From the NCBI GenBank assembly GCA_007131045.1, contig SLRI01000210.1:1-8658 (forward strand): a stretch of DNA of 8,658 bases, written 5' to 3'. Below are positions 1 through 7,712 of the stretch, in pieces. The translations under genes were made by a program, and so were the position numbers. The stretch is from Rhodospirillales bacterium (GTDB taxonomy: Bacteria > Pseudomonadota > Alphaproteobacteria > Geminicoccales > Geminicoccaceae). Numbering within the stretch: the stretch's first letter is position 1; each line of letters begins with the position of its first letter. The notes under the pieces were generated by a model. The model saw only the letters and a program-made list of their open reading frames with translations. It did no database searches and had not been told where the DNA came from.

Positions 1-181
1 CCTTCTGCACGAAGTCCTTGGGGAAGTAGCTGGCGACCAGGCTCGAGCCGTAGTCCGGCACCACCGTCATGATGTGCAGCATCGCCCCGTTGGTCTGGGC
101 GAGGCTGATCGCCTGCGGCAGGGCCTTTTCCCAGGAGCCTTTGCTGTCGGGGTCGATGGCGATCAGGATGTGCTGGTACAT
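1..181 (-). CDS. Universal stress protein (UspA family), N-terminal part, cut by the window edge
   Basis: Only the first 60 codons are in the window. The protein begins MYQHILIAIDPDSKGSWEKA and continues with an amphipathic helix and the strand-like stretch LHIMTVVPDYG. This is the beta-alpha-beta start of the Usp fold, with the early Asp (D10) in IAID typical of the nucleotide-binding type. The ATG at 181-179 lies 10 bases after the permease stop, and the sequence between them holds a good ribosome site (GGAGGG), so translation is probably coupled to the permease. Usp genes often end TRAP operons. In Halomonas, TeaD, an ATP-binding Usp, modulates the TeaABC TRAP transporter, so a regulatory role on this transporter is plausible here but inferred. 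The ATP-binding glycine motif expected near the C-terminus lies outside the window, so ATP binding cannot be judged. Confidence 0.86.
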   Translation of the reverse strand, partial: MYQHILIAIDPDSKGSWEKALPQAISLAQTNGAMLHIMTVVPDYGSSLVASYFPKDFVQK

Positions 182-191
182 GGGGCCCTCC

Positions 192-2825
192 TCAGGCCGT
201 GGCCGGGGCGGCTTCGCTCGCCTCGCGCTTTTGCGCCCGGTTGCGCTGGATGGCGATCAGCCCGGCCAAGACCAGGAAGGTCGGGATGAAGATCCAGTAG
301 CGGTGCGGCTGCGGCAAAGGCTCGCGGACGCTGAGGATCTCCTGGTCCCAGTCGAGACCGGCCTCTTGGGCGATGCTGCCGAAGGCGACGTTGTCGATGA
401 TCACCCGGCCATCCTGCTCGATCAGGTCGAGCCCCATGTTCTCGACGCGCTCTTGGCCGGTAGCTCCTTCCGGCACCTCGACCAGCACCGCGAACTCGAC
501 GGGATCGCCGAACGGGCCCATGCCGGAGATGCGGACCTGTAGACTGTCCCCGGGCTCGACCTGGCCCACCACCTCGACGAAGGCGTCGCCGCCGCGCTGC
601 TCGAACGGCGGATAGATCATGTCCATCCAAAAGCCCGGCCGGAAGAGCGAGAAGGCGATCACCAGCATGATGGCGATTTCGTAGTAGCGGCAGCGGTCGA
701 TGAACCAGCCCTGCAAGGCCGCAGCGAAGACCAGCATGGCGATGGTCGCGATGACGAAGACGAAGATGCCCTCGATCCAGCCCACCCCGATCAGGAGCAA
801 AGCCGGGTTGTAGATGAAGAGGAAGGGCAACGCAGCGGTACGCAAGCTGTACCAGAAGGCAATCGCACCGGTCTTGATCGGATCGCCACCCGAGACGGCG
901 GCCGCAGCGAACGAGGCCAGCCCCACCGGTGGCGTCACGTCCGCCATGATGCCGAAATAGAAGACGAAGAGGTGGACGGCGATCAGCGGCACCAGGAGGC
1001 CGGACTGGGCACCCAGGGTGACGATCACGGGTGCCAGGAGGGCCGAGACGACGATGTAGTTGGCCGTCGTCGGCAGGCCCATGCCGAGGATGAGCGATAG
1101 GATGGCAGTCAGGAACAGGATCGCCACCATGTTGCCGCCCGAGAGGACCTCGACGACCTCCGCGAGAGCGGAACCCACGCCGGTCTGGCTGACGGCACCG
1201 ACGATGATGCCGGCGGTGGCGGTCGCCACACCGATGCCGATCATGTTCCGGGCACCGGCGACCAGTCCCTGGATCAGGTCGTCGAAGCCGGCCCAGGCGG
1301 CTGCCAAGAGGTTGCCCCGGCGGCGGAAGAAGGCGAAGAGCGGGCGCTGGGTCGCCAGGATGAAGATCATGAAGAGCGTGCCGTAGAAGGCGGAAAGCCC
1401 GGGCGACAGGCGCTCGACCATCAGGCACCAGACCAGCACCACCACCGGAAGGATGAAGTGCAGGCCGGACTTCACCGTGGGCCCGGGCTCGGGCAGCACG
1501 ATGTTCTTGTCGTTCGGATCGTCGGGCTTGAGCTCGGGGTAGCGGGCGCCGAACGCGATAAGGCCGATATAGACGACCAAGAGGCCGATGCCGATGATCC
1601 AGTTGGCGGTATCGCCGAAGGCCGGGCGCATCCAGCCGAGGCCGTAATAGACGCCGAAGGAGAGGGCCGAGAGGGCGGCGACGCCGAAGGCGATGCCGAC
1701 GAGGCGGCGGAGCAGCGGCGGCGGCTCGTAGGCGCGCGGCAGGCCCTTCATCCCGGCCTTCACGGCCTCGAGATGAACGATGTAGACCAGCGCGATATAG
1801 GAGATCGAGGCCGGCAGGAAGGCGTGCTTGACCACGTCGAAATAGGGGATGCCGACATATTCGACCATCAGGAAGGCGGCGGCCCCCATGACCGGCGGCA
1901 TGATCTGGCCGTTGACCGAGGAGCTGACCTCGACGGCCCCTGCCTTCTCGGAGGAGAAGCCGACCTTCTTCATCAGTGGGATGGTGAAGGTGCCGGTGGT
2001 CACCACGTTGGCGATCGACGAGCCGGAGATCAGCCCGGTCATCGCCGAGGAGACGACGGCGGCCTTGGCCGGCCCGCCGCGCAGGTGGCCCATCAGCGAG
2101 AACGCCACCTTGATGAAGTAGTTGCCGGCCCCGCCCTTGTCCAAGAGTGCGCCGAAGAGGACGAAGAGGAAGACGAAGCTGGTCGAGACGCCGAGCGCTA
2201 TGCCGAAGACACCGGACGTCGTGATCCAGTGGTGGTTGACGATCTCGCCCAGATTGTTGCCCCGGTGGGCGATGATGTTCGGCATGTAGGGGCCGAAATA
2301 GGTATAGAGCAGGAATATCGAGGCGACGATGGCGAGTGCCGGGCCCAATGCTCGCCGGGCGGCCTCCAGCAGCAGGATCATGCCGATGACGGCGGCCACG
2401 TAGTCTTGAGTTATGGGGGCGCCGACGCGGCGCGAAATCTCGGTGTAGAAGATGTAGAGATAGGCGGCCGACAAGGCGCCGAGGCCCGCCATGATCCAGT
2501 CCTGGATCGGTATGTAGTCCCGGGGGCTGCGCGCCAGTGCCGGATAGCTGGTGAAGGCGAGGAAGACCGCGAAGGCCAAGTGGATCGAGCGCGCCTCGGT
2601 GCTGTTGAAGACCCCGATCCGGAACATGAACGGCAGCGGCGAGGCGATCCAGAGCTGGAACAGAGACCAGGCGAGCGCCGTGCCGAACAGCACCTTGGCG
2701 GTGACACCACTGGGATTTCGCGCCCCGGTATCGGCGGCGGCGACTATTTCGTTGAAGTCGGTTTCACCCGCGCCGCCGCGCTGGGCATCGACCGCCATCC
2801 GCGTCTCGTCCCGCCGCTCCATCAT
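192..2825 (-). CDS. TRAP transporter permease, fused 4TM/12TM subunit (TAXI type) with C-terminal DUF3394 domain
   Basis: This is the inner-membrane permease of a tripartite ATP-independent periplasmic transporter. It takes up a solute delivered by the binding protein encoded upstream, driven by an ion gradient. The protein has 877 residues. A soluble N-terminus of about 40 residues precedes a small DctQ-like membrane part (about 45-175). The large DctM-like part (about 200-730) carries the paired family motifs LISGSSIANVVTTG (265-278), GQIMPPVMG (306-314), GMGLPTTANY (581-590) and ADVTPPVGLASF (628-639), which form the two helical-hairpin transport sites. Residues about 735-842 form a soluble domain with a PDZ-like segment (805-833), followed by a last membrane helix (844-860), as in DUF3394-bearing TRAP permeases. 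The start at 2825 (ATG ATG) has AAAAGG eight bases upstream; ATG at codon 10 is an alternative. The gene is downstream of an intrinsic terminator, and no promoter of its own is evident, so it probably depends on readthrough. The substrate cannot be read from the sequence. Confidence 0.95.
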   Translation of the reverse strand: MMERRDETRMAVDAQRGGAGETDFNEIVAAADTGARNPSGVTAKVLFGTALAWSLFQLWIASPLPFMFRIGVFNSTEARSIHLAFAVFLAFTSYPALARSPRDYIPIQDWIMAGLGALSAAYLYIFYTEISRRVGAPITQDYVAAVIGMILLLEAARRALGPALAIVASIFLLYTYFGPYMPNIIAHRGNNLGEIVNHHWITTSGVFGIALGVSTSFVFLFVLFGALLDKGGAGNYFIKVAFSLMGHLRGGPAKAAVVSSAMTGLISGSSIANVVTTGTFTIPLMKKVGFSSEKAGAVEVSSSVNGQIMPPVMGAAAFLMVEYVGIPYFDVVKHAFLPASISYIALVYIVHLEAVKAGMKGLPRAYEPPPLLRRLVGIAFGVAALSALSFGVYYGLGWMRPAFGDTANWIIGIGLLVVYIGLIAFGARYPELKPDDPNDKNIVLPEPGPTVKSGLHFILPVVVLVWCLMVERLSPGLSAFYGTLFMIFILATQRPLFAFFRRRGNLLAAAWAGFDDLIQGLVAGARNMIGIGVATATAGIIVGAVSQTGVGSALAEVVEVLSGGNMVAILFLTAILSLILGMGLPTTANYIVVSALLAPVIVTLGAQSGLLVPLIAVHLFVFYFGIMADVTPPVGLASFAAAAVSGGDPIKTGAIAFWYSLRTAALPFLFIYNPALLLIGVGWIEGIFVFVIATIAMLVFAAALQGWFIDRCRYYEIAIMLVIAFSLFRPGFWMDMIYPPFEQRGGDAFVEVVGQVEPGDSLQVRISGMGPFGDPVEFAVLVEVPEGATGQERVENMGLDLIEQDGRVIIDNVAFGSIAQEAGLDWDQEILSVREPLPQPHRYWIFIPTFLVLAGLIAIQRNRAQKREASEAAPATA

Positions 2826-2872
2826 CGCTCTGACCTTTTCTTGTCGTGGGCATCCCTGCCGTGCTGGCCACG

Positions 2873-2910
2873 AAAAAAACCGCCCGGTGAGGCTGGCTCA
2901 CCGGGCGGTC
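2873..2910 (-). terminator. Intrinsic terminator between the TAXI binding-protein gene and the permease gene
   Basis: On the minus strand a perfect 12-bp stem (arms 2898-2909 and 2879-2890, ACCGCCCGGTGA and its complement) extends by one more G-C pair to leave a 5-base loop. A run of seven T follows (2879-2873, the first paired in the stem). It starts 8 bases after the binding-protein stop codon and lies about 50 bases before the permease start. Both genes are clearly one functional unit, so partial termination that lowers permease mRNA relative to the periplasmic binding protein is the likely role (inference). Confidence 0.88.
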
Positions 2911-2917
2911 AGTCGGA

Positions 2918-3889
2918 TCAGTCGATCCAGCCGCGTTCGCGGTAGTAGCGTGCCGCACCCTCGTGCAACGGCGCGGAAATGCCGTTGTTGACCATGCCTT
3001 CCTCGGTCAGGACGTCGAAGGCCGGATGGAGGCCCTTGAACCGGTCGAAATTGTCGAAGACGGCACTCACCACCGCATAGATGACGTCGTCGTCGACCGT
3101 CGCCGGGGCCACGAAGGTGGCGAGCACGCCGAAGGTGGTGACGTCCTCGTCGGTGCCGCGATACATGCCGCCCGGCACCGTCGCCATGGCGTAGTAGGGC
3201 CGCTCCTCGACCAGCGTCTTGATCTCCTCGGTGTCGACCGAAATCAGCTTGGCATCCGTGGTCGTGGTCGCCTCCTGGATCGAGCCGTTGGGGTGGCCGA
3301 CCGTGAAGATGATCGCGTCGACGTTGTTGTCGCCCAAGGCACCGGCCTGCTCGGCCGACTGCAGTTCCGACGCGAGGGCGAAGTCACCGATGCTCCAGCC
3401 CATGGCATCCATCACGACGTCCATGGTGGCCCGCTGACCGGAGCCCGGATTGCCGACATTGACCCGCTTGCCCGGAAGGTCGGTGAAGGTCTCGATGCCG
3501 CTGTCGGCCCTGGCGATGACGTTGAACGGCTCCGGATGCACCGAGAAGACCGCGCGCAGGTCCTCGTACGGGCCCTGATCCTCGAACTGCGAGGTGCCGT
3601 TATAGGCGTGGTACTGCCAGTCCGACTGGACCACCCCCATCTCCAGGCCACCTTCGCGCATCGCGTTCAGGTTGGCGATCGACCCGCCGGTCGACGGTGC
3701 CGTGCAGCGCACGCCGTGCTCGGCCTGGCCGCGATTGACGAGCCCGCAGATCGACTGGCCGACCACGTAGTAGACTCCGGTCTGGCCACCGGTCCCGATG
3801 GTGATGAACTTCTCCTCTTGCGCAGCGACCGGTCCACTCATCCCGACCAACAGCGCTATGGCGGCCACGCCGCCCATCATCTTTTGCAT
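2918..3889 (-). CDS. TAXI family TRAP transporter solute-binding protein (periplasmic)
   Basis: A secreted binding protein of 323 residues that captures the solute and hands it to the TRAP permease encoded next. Residues 1-23 are a Sec signal peptide (hydrophobic IALLVGMSG, cleavage site VAA before QEEKF). The mature protein begins with the TAXI hallmark ITIGTGGQTGVYYVVG (29-44). PSTGGSIANLNAMREG and the ligand-region stretch MGVVQSDWQYHAYNG follow; length and motifs fit the family (NMT1_3/TAXI). The start at 3889 is chosen because GGGAGG lies 7 bases upstream. An in-frame ATG at 3913 would put that site inside the gene, and it also lies upstream of the transcription start predicted from the promoter. 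Some characterised TAXI proteins bind glutamate/glutamine or other carboxylates, but the ligand here cannot be assigned. The gene is followed at once by a terminator. Confidence 0.94.
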   Translation of the reverse strand: MQKMMGGVAAIALLVGMSGPVAAQEEKFITIGTGGQTGVYYVVGQSICGLVNRGQAEHGVRCTAPSTGGSIANLNAMREGGLEMGVVQSDWQYHAYNGTSQFEDQGPYEDLRAVFSVHPEPFNVIARADSGIETFTDLPGKRVNVGNPGSGQRATMDVVMDAMGWSIGDFALASELQSAEQAGALGDNNVDAIIFTVGHPNGSIQEATTTTDAKLISVDTEEIKTLVEERPYYAMATVPGGMYRGTDEDVTTFGVLATFVAPATVDDDVIYAVVSAVFDNFDRFKGLHPAFDVLTEEGMVNNGISAPLHEGAARYYRERGWID

Positions 3890-3915
3890 GTCATCCTCCC
3901 GAATGATGAGCATCG

Positions 3916-3943
3916 ACTATAGACGGGCGCCTCGGGCTGTCAA
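3916..3943 (-). promoter_or_regulatory. Probable sigma70 promoter of the TAXI-TRAP operon
   Basis: Reading leftward, TTGACA (3943-3938, perfect -35) is followed after 16 bases by TATAGT (3921-3916, one mismatch from consensus -10). Transcription would begin near 3908-3910, giving a leader of about 20 bases with GGGAGG just before the ATG at 3889. This excludes the upstream in-frame ATG at 3913 from the message. The remaining intergenic sequence up to 4054 must also hold the divergent pccB promoter, for which I see no convincing -35/-10 pair. Confidence 0.72.
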
Positions 3944-4054
3944 AGCTGATGACAACCGGGTGATCGGCGCGTGGCGCGAATTGCCGCGTCGGGCTGGCAT
4001 GCTGCAGCGCCGAATGCTAAGCGATCGTCACAAAACGAGGCATGGAGCGGGCGG

Positions 4055-5587
4055 GTGCAGGACATCTTGGACAAACTCGACGCCAAGCGGGAGGCGGCAC
4101 GGCAGGGCGGCGGTGCCCGGCGGATCGAGGCGCAGCACGGCCGCGGCAAGCTGACGGCGCGCGAAAGGCTGGAGCTCCTTCTCGATCCGGGCTCCTTCGA
4201 GGAGACCGACATGTTCGTCGAGCACCGCTGCACCGAGTTCGGCATGGCCGAGCAGCGCGTCCCGGGCGACGGCGTGATCACCGGGCAGGGTACGGTGAAC
4301 GGCCGCCTCGTTTTCGTCTTCAGCCAGGACTTCACCGTCTTCGGCGGCTCGCTGTCGGAGAGCCATGCGGCCAAGATCTGCAAGGTCATGGACCGCGCGG
4401 TCAAGGTCCGCGCCCCGGTCATCGGCATCAACGATTCGGGCGGAGCACGCATCCAGGAGGGGGTGGATTCGCTCGCCGGCTACGCCGAGGTGTTCGTGCG
4501 CAACGTCAAGGCCTCGGGCGTGATCCCGCAGATCAGCGTGATCTGCGGCCCCTGCGCCGGCGGTGCCGTCTATTCGCCGGCGATGACCGACTTCATCTTC
4601 ATGGTCAAGGACAGCTCCTACATGTTCGTCACCGGCCCCGAGGTGGTCCGCACGGTGACCAACGAGGTGGTGACGCAAGAAGAGCTCGGCGGCGCCTCGG
4701 CGCACACCAAGAAGTCCGGGGTGGCCGATCTCGCCTTCGAGAACGACGTCGAGGCGATGGCCGAGCTGCGCCGCTTCGTCGACTTTCTGCCGGCCTCCAA
4801 CCTGGAGAAGCCGCCGGTCTGGCCGACCGAGGATTCGACCGACCGCGACGACTATTCGCTCGACACCCTGGTGCCGGCCAACCCCAACCAGCCCTACGAC
4901 ATGGCCGAGCTGATCCGCAAGATCGTCGACGAAGGCGACTTCTTCGAACTGCAGCCCGACTATGCCAGGAACATCATCACCGGCTTCGGCCGGATCGGCG
5001 GCTCGCCGGTCGGCGTCGTCGCCAACCAGCCGCTGGTGCTCGCCGGCTGCCTCGATATCGACAGCTCGCGGAAGGCCGCCCGCTTCGTCCGCTTCTGCGA
5101 CTGCTTCAACATCCCGATCGTCACCTTCGTCGACGTGCCGGGCTTCCTGCCGGGCACGGCGCAAGAATTCGGTGGCATCATCAAGCACGGGGCGAAGCTG
5201 CTCTACGCCTTCACCGAGGCCACCGTGCCCAAGGTCACCGTGATCACGCGCAAGGCCTATGGCGGCGCCTACGACGTCATGAGCTCCAAGCATCTGGGCG
5301 GCGACGTCAACTACGCGTGGCCGACGGCCGAGATCGCGGTGATGGGCCCCAAGGGTGCGGTGGAAATCATCTTCAGGAGCGACGCCGGCGATCCGGCCAA
5401 GATCGAGGCCAAGACCGAGGAATACCGCGAGCGCTTCGCCAACCCGTTCGTGGCGGCCAGGCGCGGCTTCATCGACGACGTGATCATGCCGCACGGCACG
5501 CGGCGCCGGATCGCCCAGTCGCTGCGCTGGCTGCAGACCAAGCGGACGCAGGAGCCTTGGCGCAAGCACGGCAATATTCCGCTTTGA
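4055..5587 (+). CDS. pccB: Propionyl-CoA carboxylase beta subunit (carboxyltransferase)
   Basis: Transfers the carboxyl group from carboxybiotin on PccA to propionyl-CoA, giving methylmalonyl-CoA; cytoplasmic, normally a hexamer core in an alpha6-beta6 complex. The 510-residue length matches the family. Visible motifs: GRGKLTARERLELLLD near the N-terminus, DSGGARIQEG (127-136, first oxyanion-hole region), ICGPCAGGA (163-171), DVPGFLPG (360-366) in the C-terminal half, and RKAYGGAYDVM ending at 409 (second oxyanion-hole region). D407 in AYDVM appears to correspond to the Asp that marks propionyl-CoA preference in actinobacterial PccB (alignment inferred). The GTG start at 4055 is preceded by GGAG with a 7-base spacer and gives the normal family N-terminus (VQDILDKLDAKREAARQGG). 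A GTG at 3971 would add 28 unusual residues and has no ribosome site. It is divergent from the TRAP operon and followed by pccA. The related alternatives (acetyl-CoA or methylcrotonyl-CoA carboxylase beta) fit less well. Confidence 0.94.
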   Translation: MQDILDKLDAKREAARQGGGARRIEAQHGRGKLTARERLELLLDPGSFEETDMFVEHRCTEFGMAEQRVPGDGVITGQGTVNGRLVFVFSQDFTVFGGSLSESHAAKICKVMDRAVKVRAPVIGINDSGGARIQEGVDSLAGYAEVFVRNVKASGVIPQISVICGPCAGGAVYSPAMTDFIFMVKDSSYMFVTGPEVVRTVTNEVVTQEELGGASAHTKKSGVADLAFENDVEAMAELRRFVDFLPASNLEKPPVWPTEDSTDRDDYSLDTLVPANPNQPYDMAELIRKIVDEGDFFELQPDYARNIITGFGRIGGSPVGVVANQPLVLAGCLDIDSSRKAARFVRFCDCFNIPIVTFVDVPGFLPGTAQEFGGIIKHGAKLLYAFTEATVPKVTVITRKAYGGAYDVMSSKHLGGDVNYAWPTAEIAVMGPKGAVEIIFRSDAGDPAKIEAKTEEYRERFANPFVAARRGFIDDVIMPHGTRRRIAQSLRWLQTKRTQEPWRKHGNIPL

Positions 5588-5630
5588 GCCGGCAGCCGTC
5601 ACGAACGCCGCCGCAAAGTAACGGAGGGGC

Positions 5631-5653
5631 GCGGGGAGGCCATGCCTCCCCGC
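5631..5653 (+). other. GC-rich hairpin in the pccB-pccA gap
   Basis: A perfect 10-bp stem (GCGGGGAGGC at 5631-5640 pairing with 5644-5653) closes a 3-base CAT loop. It is followed by ATTCTTTACTCTT, which is pyrimidine-rich but not a clean T run. It could be a weak terminator/attenuator between pccB and pccA or an mRNA-end stabiliser for pccB. It sits 34 bases before the pccA start and does not include the pccA ribosome site (GGGGGA at 5675-5680). No gene is visible in the 100-base gap. Confidence 0.6.
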
Positions 5654-5687
5654 ATTCTTTACTCTTGACGAGACGGGGGAACGCGCG

Positions 5688-7673
5688 GTGTTCGACAAGA
5701 TCCTGATCGCCAATCGCGGCGAGATCGCCTGCCGAATCATCAAGAGCTGCCAGAAGCTCGGCATCCGCACCGTGGCGGTCTGCTCGGAGGCCGATGCGCG
5801 GGCCCTGCACGTCAAGCTGGCCGACGAGGAGGTGCTGATCGGCCCGGCCCCGGCTGCCGAGAGCTATCTCCGCATCGACCGCATCGTCGCGGCCTGCAAG
5901 GCAACCGGTGCCCAGGCGGTCCATCCGGGCTACGGCTTTCTCTCCGAGAACGCCGCCTTCGCCGAGGCGCTGGCGGCCGAGAAAATCACCTTCATCGGCC
6001 CGCCGGTGCGCGCCATGAAGGCGATGGGCGACAAGATCGAGAGCAAGCGGCTGGCCCGGGAGGCAGGGGTTTCGACGGTTCCCGGCACCCTCGAGGCGAT
6101 CAGTGACCCCGAGCAAGCAAAGCGCATCGCGGCCGAGATCGGCTATCCGGTCATGCTCAAGGCCTCGGCCGGCGGCGGTGGCAAGGGGATGCGGATCGCG
6201 CATGCCGAGAGCGAGCTGCTGGACGGACTCGAGCGGGCGCAGTCGGAGGCGCGCTCGTCCTTCGGCGATGATCGGGTGTTCATCGAGAAGTTCATCCTCG
6301 AACCGCGGCACATCGAGATCCAGGTGCTGGGCGACCAGCACGGCACCATACTGCATCTGGGCGAGCGCGAGTGCTCGATCCAGCGGCGCCACCAGAAGGT
6401 GCTGGAGGAGGCGCCCTCGCCCTTCCTCGATGCCGCCACCCGCCGGGCGATGGGCGAGCAGGCCTGCGAGCTGGCGCGCGCCGTGGGCTACTATTCGGCC
6501 GGCACGGTCGAGTTCATCGTCGACAAGGACAAGAACTTCTACTTCCTCGAGATGAACACGCGCCTTCAGGTCGAGCATCCGGTGACCGAGCTGGTCACCG
6601 GCATCGATCTGGTCGAGGCGATGATCGAGATCGCGGCAGGCGAGAAGCTCGCCTTCGATCAGGCGGCGGTCCGGCTCGACGGCTGGGCGATCGAGGCCCG
6701 GATCTATGCCGAGGACCCGGCGCGCGGCTTTCTGCCCTCGACCGGCCGGCTCTCGACCTATGTCGAGCCCGAGGGGACCGGGATCCGGGTCGACAGCGGG
6801 GTGGTCGAGGGAGGCGAGGTGTCGCTGCACTATGATCCGATGATCGCCAAGCTCTGCGCCCACGGCGCCGACCGGGCGGTGGCGACGGCCCGGCTCGCCG
6901 AGGCGCTCGACCATTTCGTGATCGAGGGGCCGGCGCACAATCTCTCCTTCCTGAATGCCGTGCTCGGCCATCCCCGGTTCGTCGAGGGCCGGCTTTCCAC
7001 CAACTTCATCGCCGAGGAATACGGCGACAAGTTCACCCCGCCGGAGCTCGACGAGGCGGCCTTGCAGCGCCTCGTGGCCCTGGCGACGGCGATGCGCGCC
7101 CGCCAGCTCGCCCGGGCACAAGCGATCAGCGGCCAGCTGCCGGGCCTGGTACTCGTCCCGCCATCGGCCTTCGTCGCCGAGGTGGGCGGACGGGCGTTCG
7201 CGGTCGAGGCGGTCGAGCGGGACGGGGCTTATGCGGTCTCGATCGACGCCGCACCGGCGATGGAGCTGGTGCTGCGCTGGCGGCCCGGCCTCGAGCTGGC
7301 ACGGGCCAGCATCGACGGCGAGATGGTGGCGGCCGGCTGCAAACGGCTGCCCGAAGGCTTCGCGCTGACCCACAAGGGGGCGCAGGTGAAGATCCTGGTC
7401 CGTCGCCGCCGGGCCTACGAACTCGCCCAGCTGATGCCGGAGAAGCCCGAGGCGGACACAACCCGGCTGCTGCTCTCGCCGATGCCGGGGATGATCGTGA
7501 GCGTGGCAGTGGCGGTCGGCGAAAAGGTCGAGGCCGGCCAGACGCTCTGCGTGCTCGAGGCGATGAAGATGGAGAACGTCTTGCAGGCCGAGCGCGCCGC
7601 CACGGTGGCGACGGTCGAGATCGGGCCCAGGGACACGGTGAGCGCCGATCAGGTGCTGATGACATTTGCCTGA
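5688..7673 (+). CDS. pccA: Propionyl-CoA carboxylase alpha subunit (biotin carboxylase + biotin carrier)
   Basis: Carboxylates its own biotin with ATP and bicarbonate, then delivers the carboxyl group to PccB. It has 661 residues, normal for bacterial PccA. Domains in order: biotin carboxylase N-terminal domain (about 1-110, with KILIANRGEIACRI and HPGYGFLSENA at 79-89); ATP-grasp domain with K158 and the glycine loop GGGGKGM (162-168), QRRHQK (232-237) and EMNTRLQVEHPVTE, whose E288, N290, R292 and E296 are the metal and catalytic residues; C-terminal BC domain (about 335-443); PCC-type BT linker domain (about 450-590); biotinyl domain (about 597-661) with MPGM and EAMKMEN, K627 being the biotinylation site 34 residues from the end. 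The GTG start at 5688 has GGGGGA 7 bases upstream and gives the standard N-terminus. It probably forms an operon with pccB, with a hairpin in the 100-base gap. The TGA stop is followed in frame by 81 sense codons of an unrelated gene remnant. No downstream terminator is seen. Confidence 0.96.
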   Translation: MFDKILIANRGEIACRIIKSCQKLGIRTVAVCSEADARALHVKLADEEVLIGPAPAAESYLRIDRIVAACKATGAQAVHPGYGFLSENAAFAEALAAEKITFIGPPVRAMKAMGDKIESKRLAREAGVSTVPGTLEAISDPEQAKRIAAEIGYPVMLKASAGGGGKGMRIAHAESELLDGLERAQSEARSSFGDDRVFIEKFILEPRHIEIQVLGDQHGTILHLGERECSIQRRHQKVLEEAPSPFLDAATRRAMGEQACELARAVGYYSAGTVEFIVDKDKNFYFLEMNTRLQVEHPVTELVTGIDLVEAMIEIAAGEKLAFDQAAVRLDGWAIEARIYAEDPARGFLPSTGRLSTYVEPEGTGIRVDSGVVEGGEVSLHYDPMIAKLCAHGADRAVATARLAEALDHFVIEGPAHNLSFLNAVLGHPRFVEGRLSTNFIAEEYGDKFTPPELDEAALQRLVALATAMRARQLARAQAISGQLPGLVLVPPSAFVAEVGGRAFAVEAVERDGAYAVSIDAAPAMELVLRWRPGLELARASIDGEMVAAGCKRLPEGFALTHKGAQVKILVRRRRAYELAQLMPEKPEADTTRLLLSPMPGMIVSVAVAVGEKVEAGQTLCVLEAMKMENVLQAERAATVATVEIGPRDTVSADQVLMTFA

Positions 7674-7712
7674 AGCTCCACTAGTTCGGCGCCATCGGGG
7701 GTCGGGCGCCAA

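Noticed and set aside
1458..2945. 495-codon plus-strand open frame opposite the TRAP permease, and a similar one (2963-3922) opposite the binding protein
   Set aside because: They are antisense to well-recognised genes, with compositionally biased translations and no ribosome site or domain.
3890..3913. Longer start (ATG 3913) for the TAXI binding protein
   Set aside because: It puts eight residues (MLIIREDD) ahead of the signal peptide, places GGGAGG inside the gene, and lies upstream of the predicted transcription start.
3971..4054. Longer pccB start at GTG 3971
   Set aside because: It adds 28 residues not typical of PccB and lacks a ribosome site, whereas GTG 4055 has GGAG at 7 bases and gives the standard N-terminus.
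4028..5815. 595-codon minus-strand and 554-codon plus-strand (4042-5706) open frames overlapping pccB
   Set aside because: Both are shadows of pccB; their translations are Arg/Gly/Asp/His-rich without domains and overlap the pccA start.
5588..7673. Methylmalonyl-CoA mutase or epimerase to complete the propionate pathway
   Set aside because: No cobalamin-binding or vicinal-oxygen-chelate motifs appear anywhere in the window; the pathway's later steps must be encoded elsewhere.
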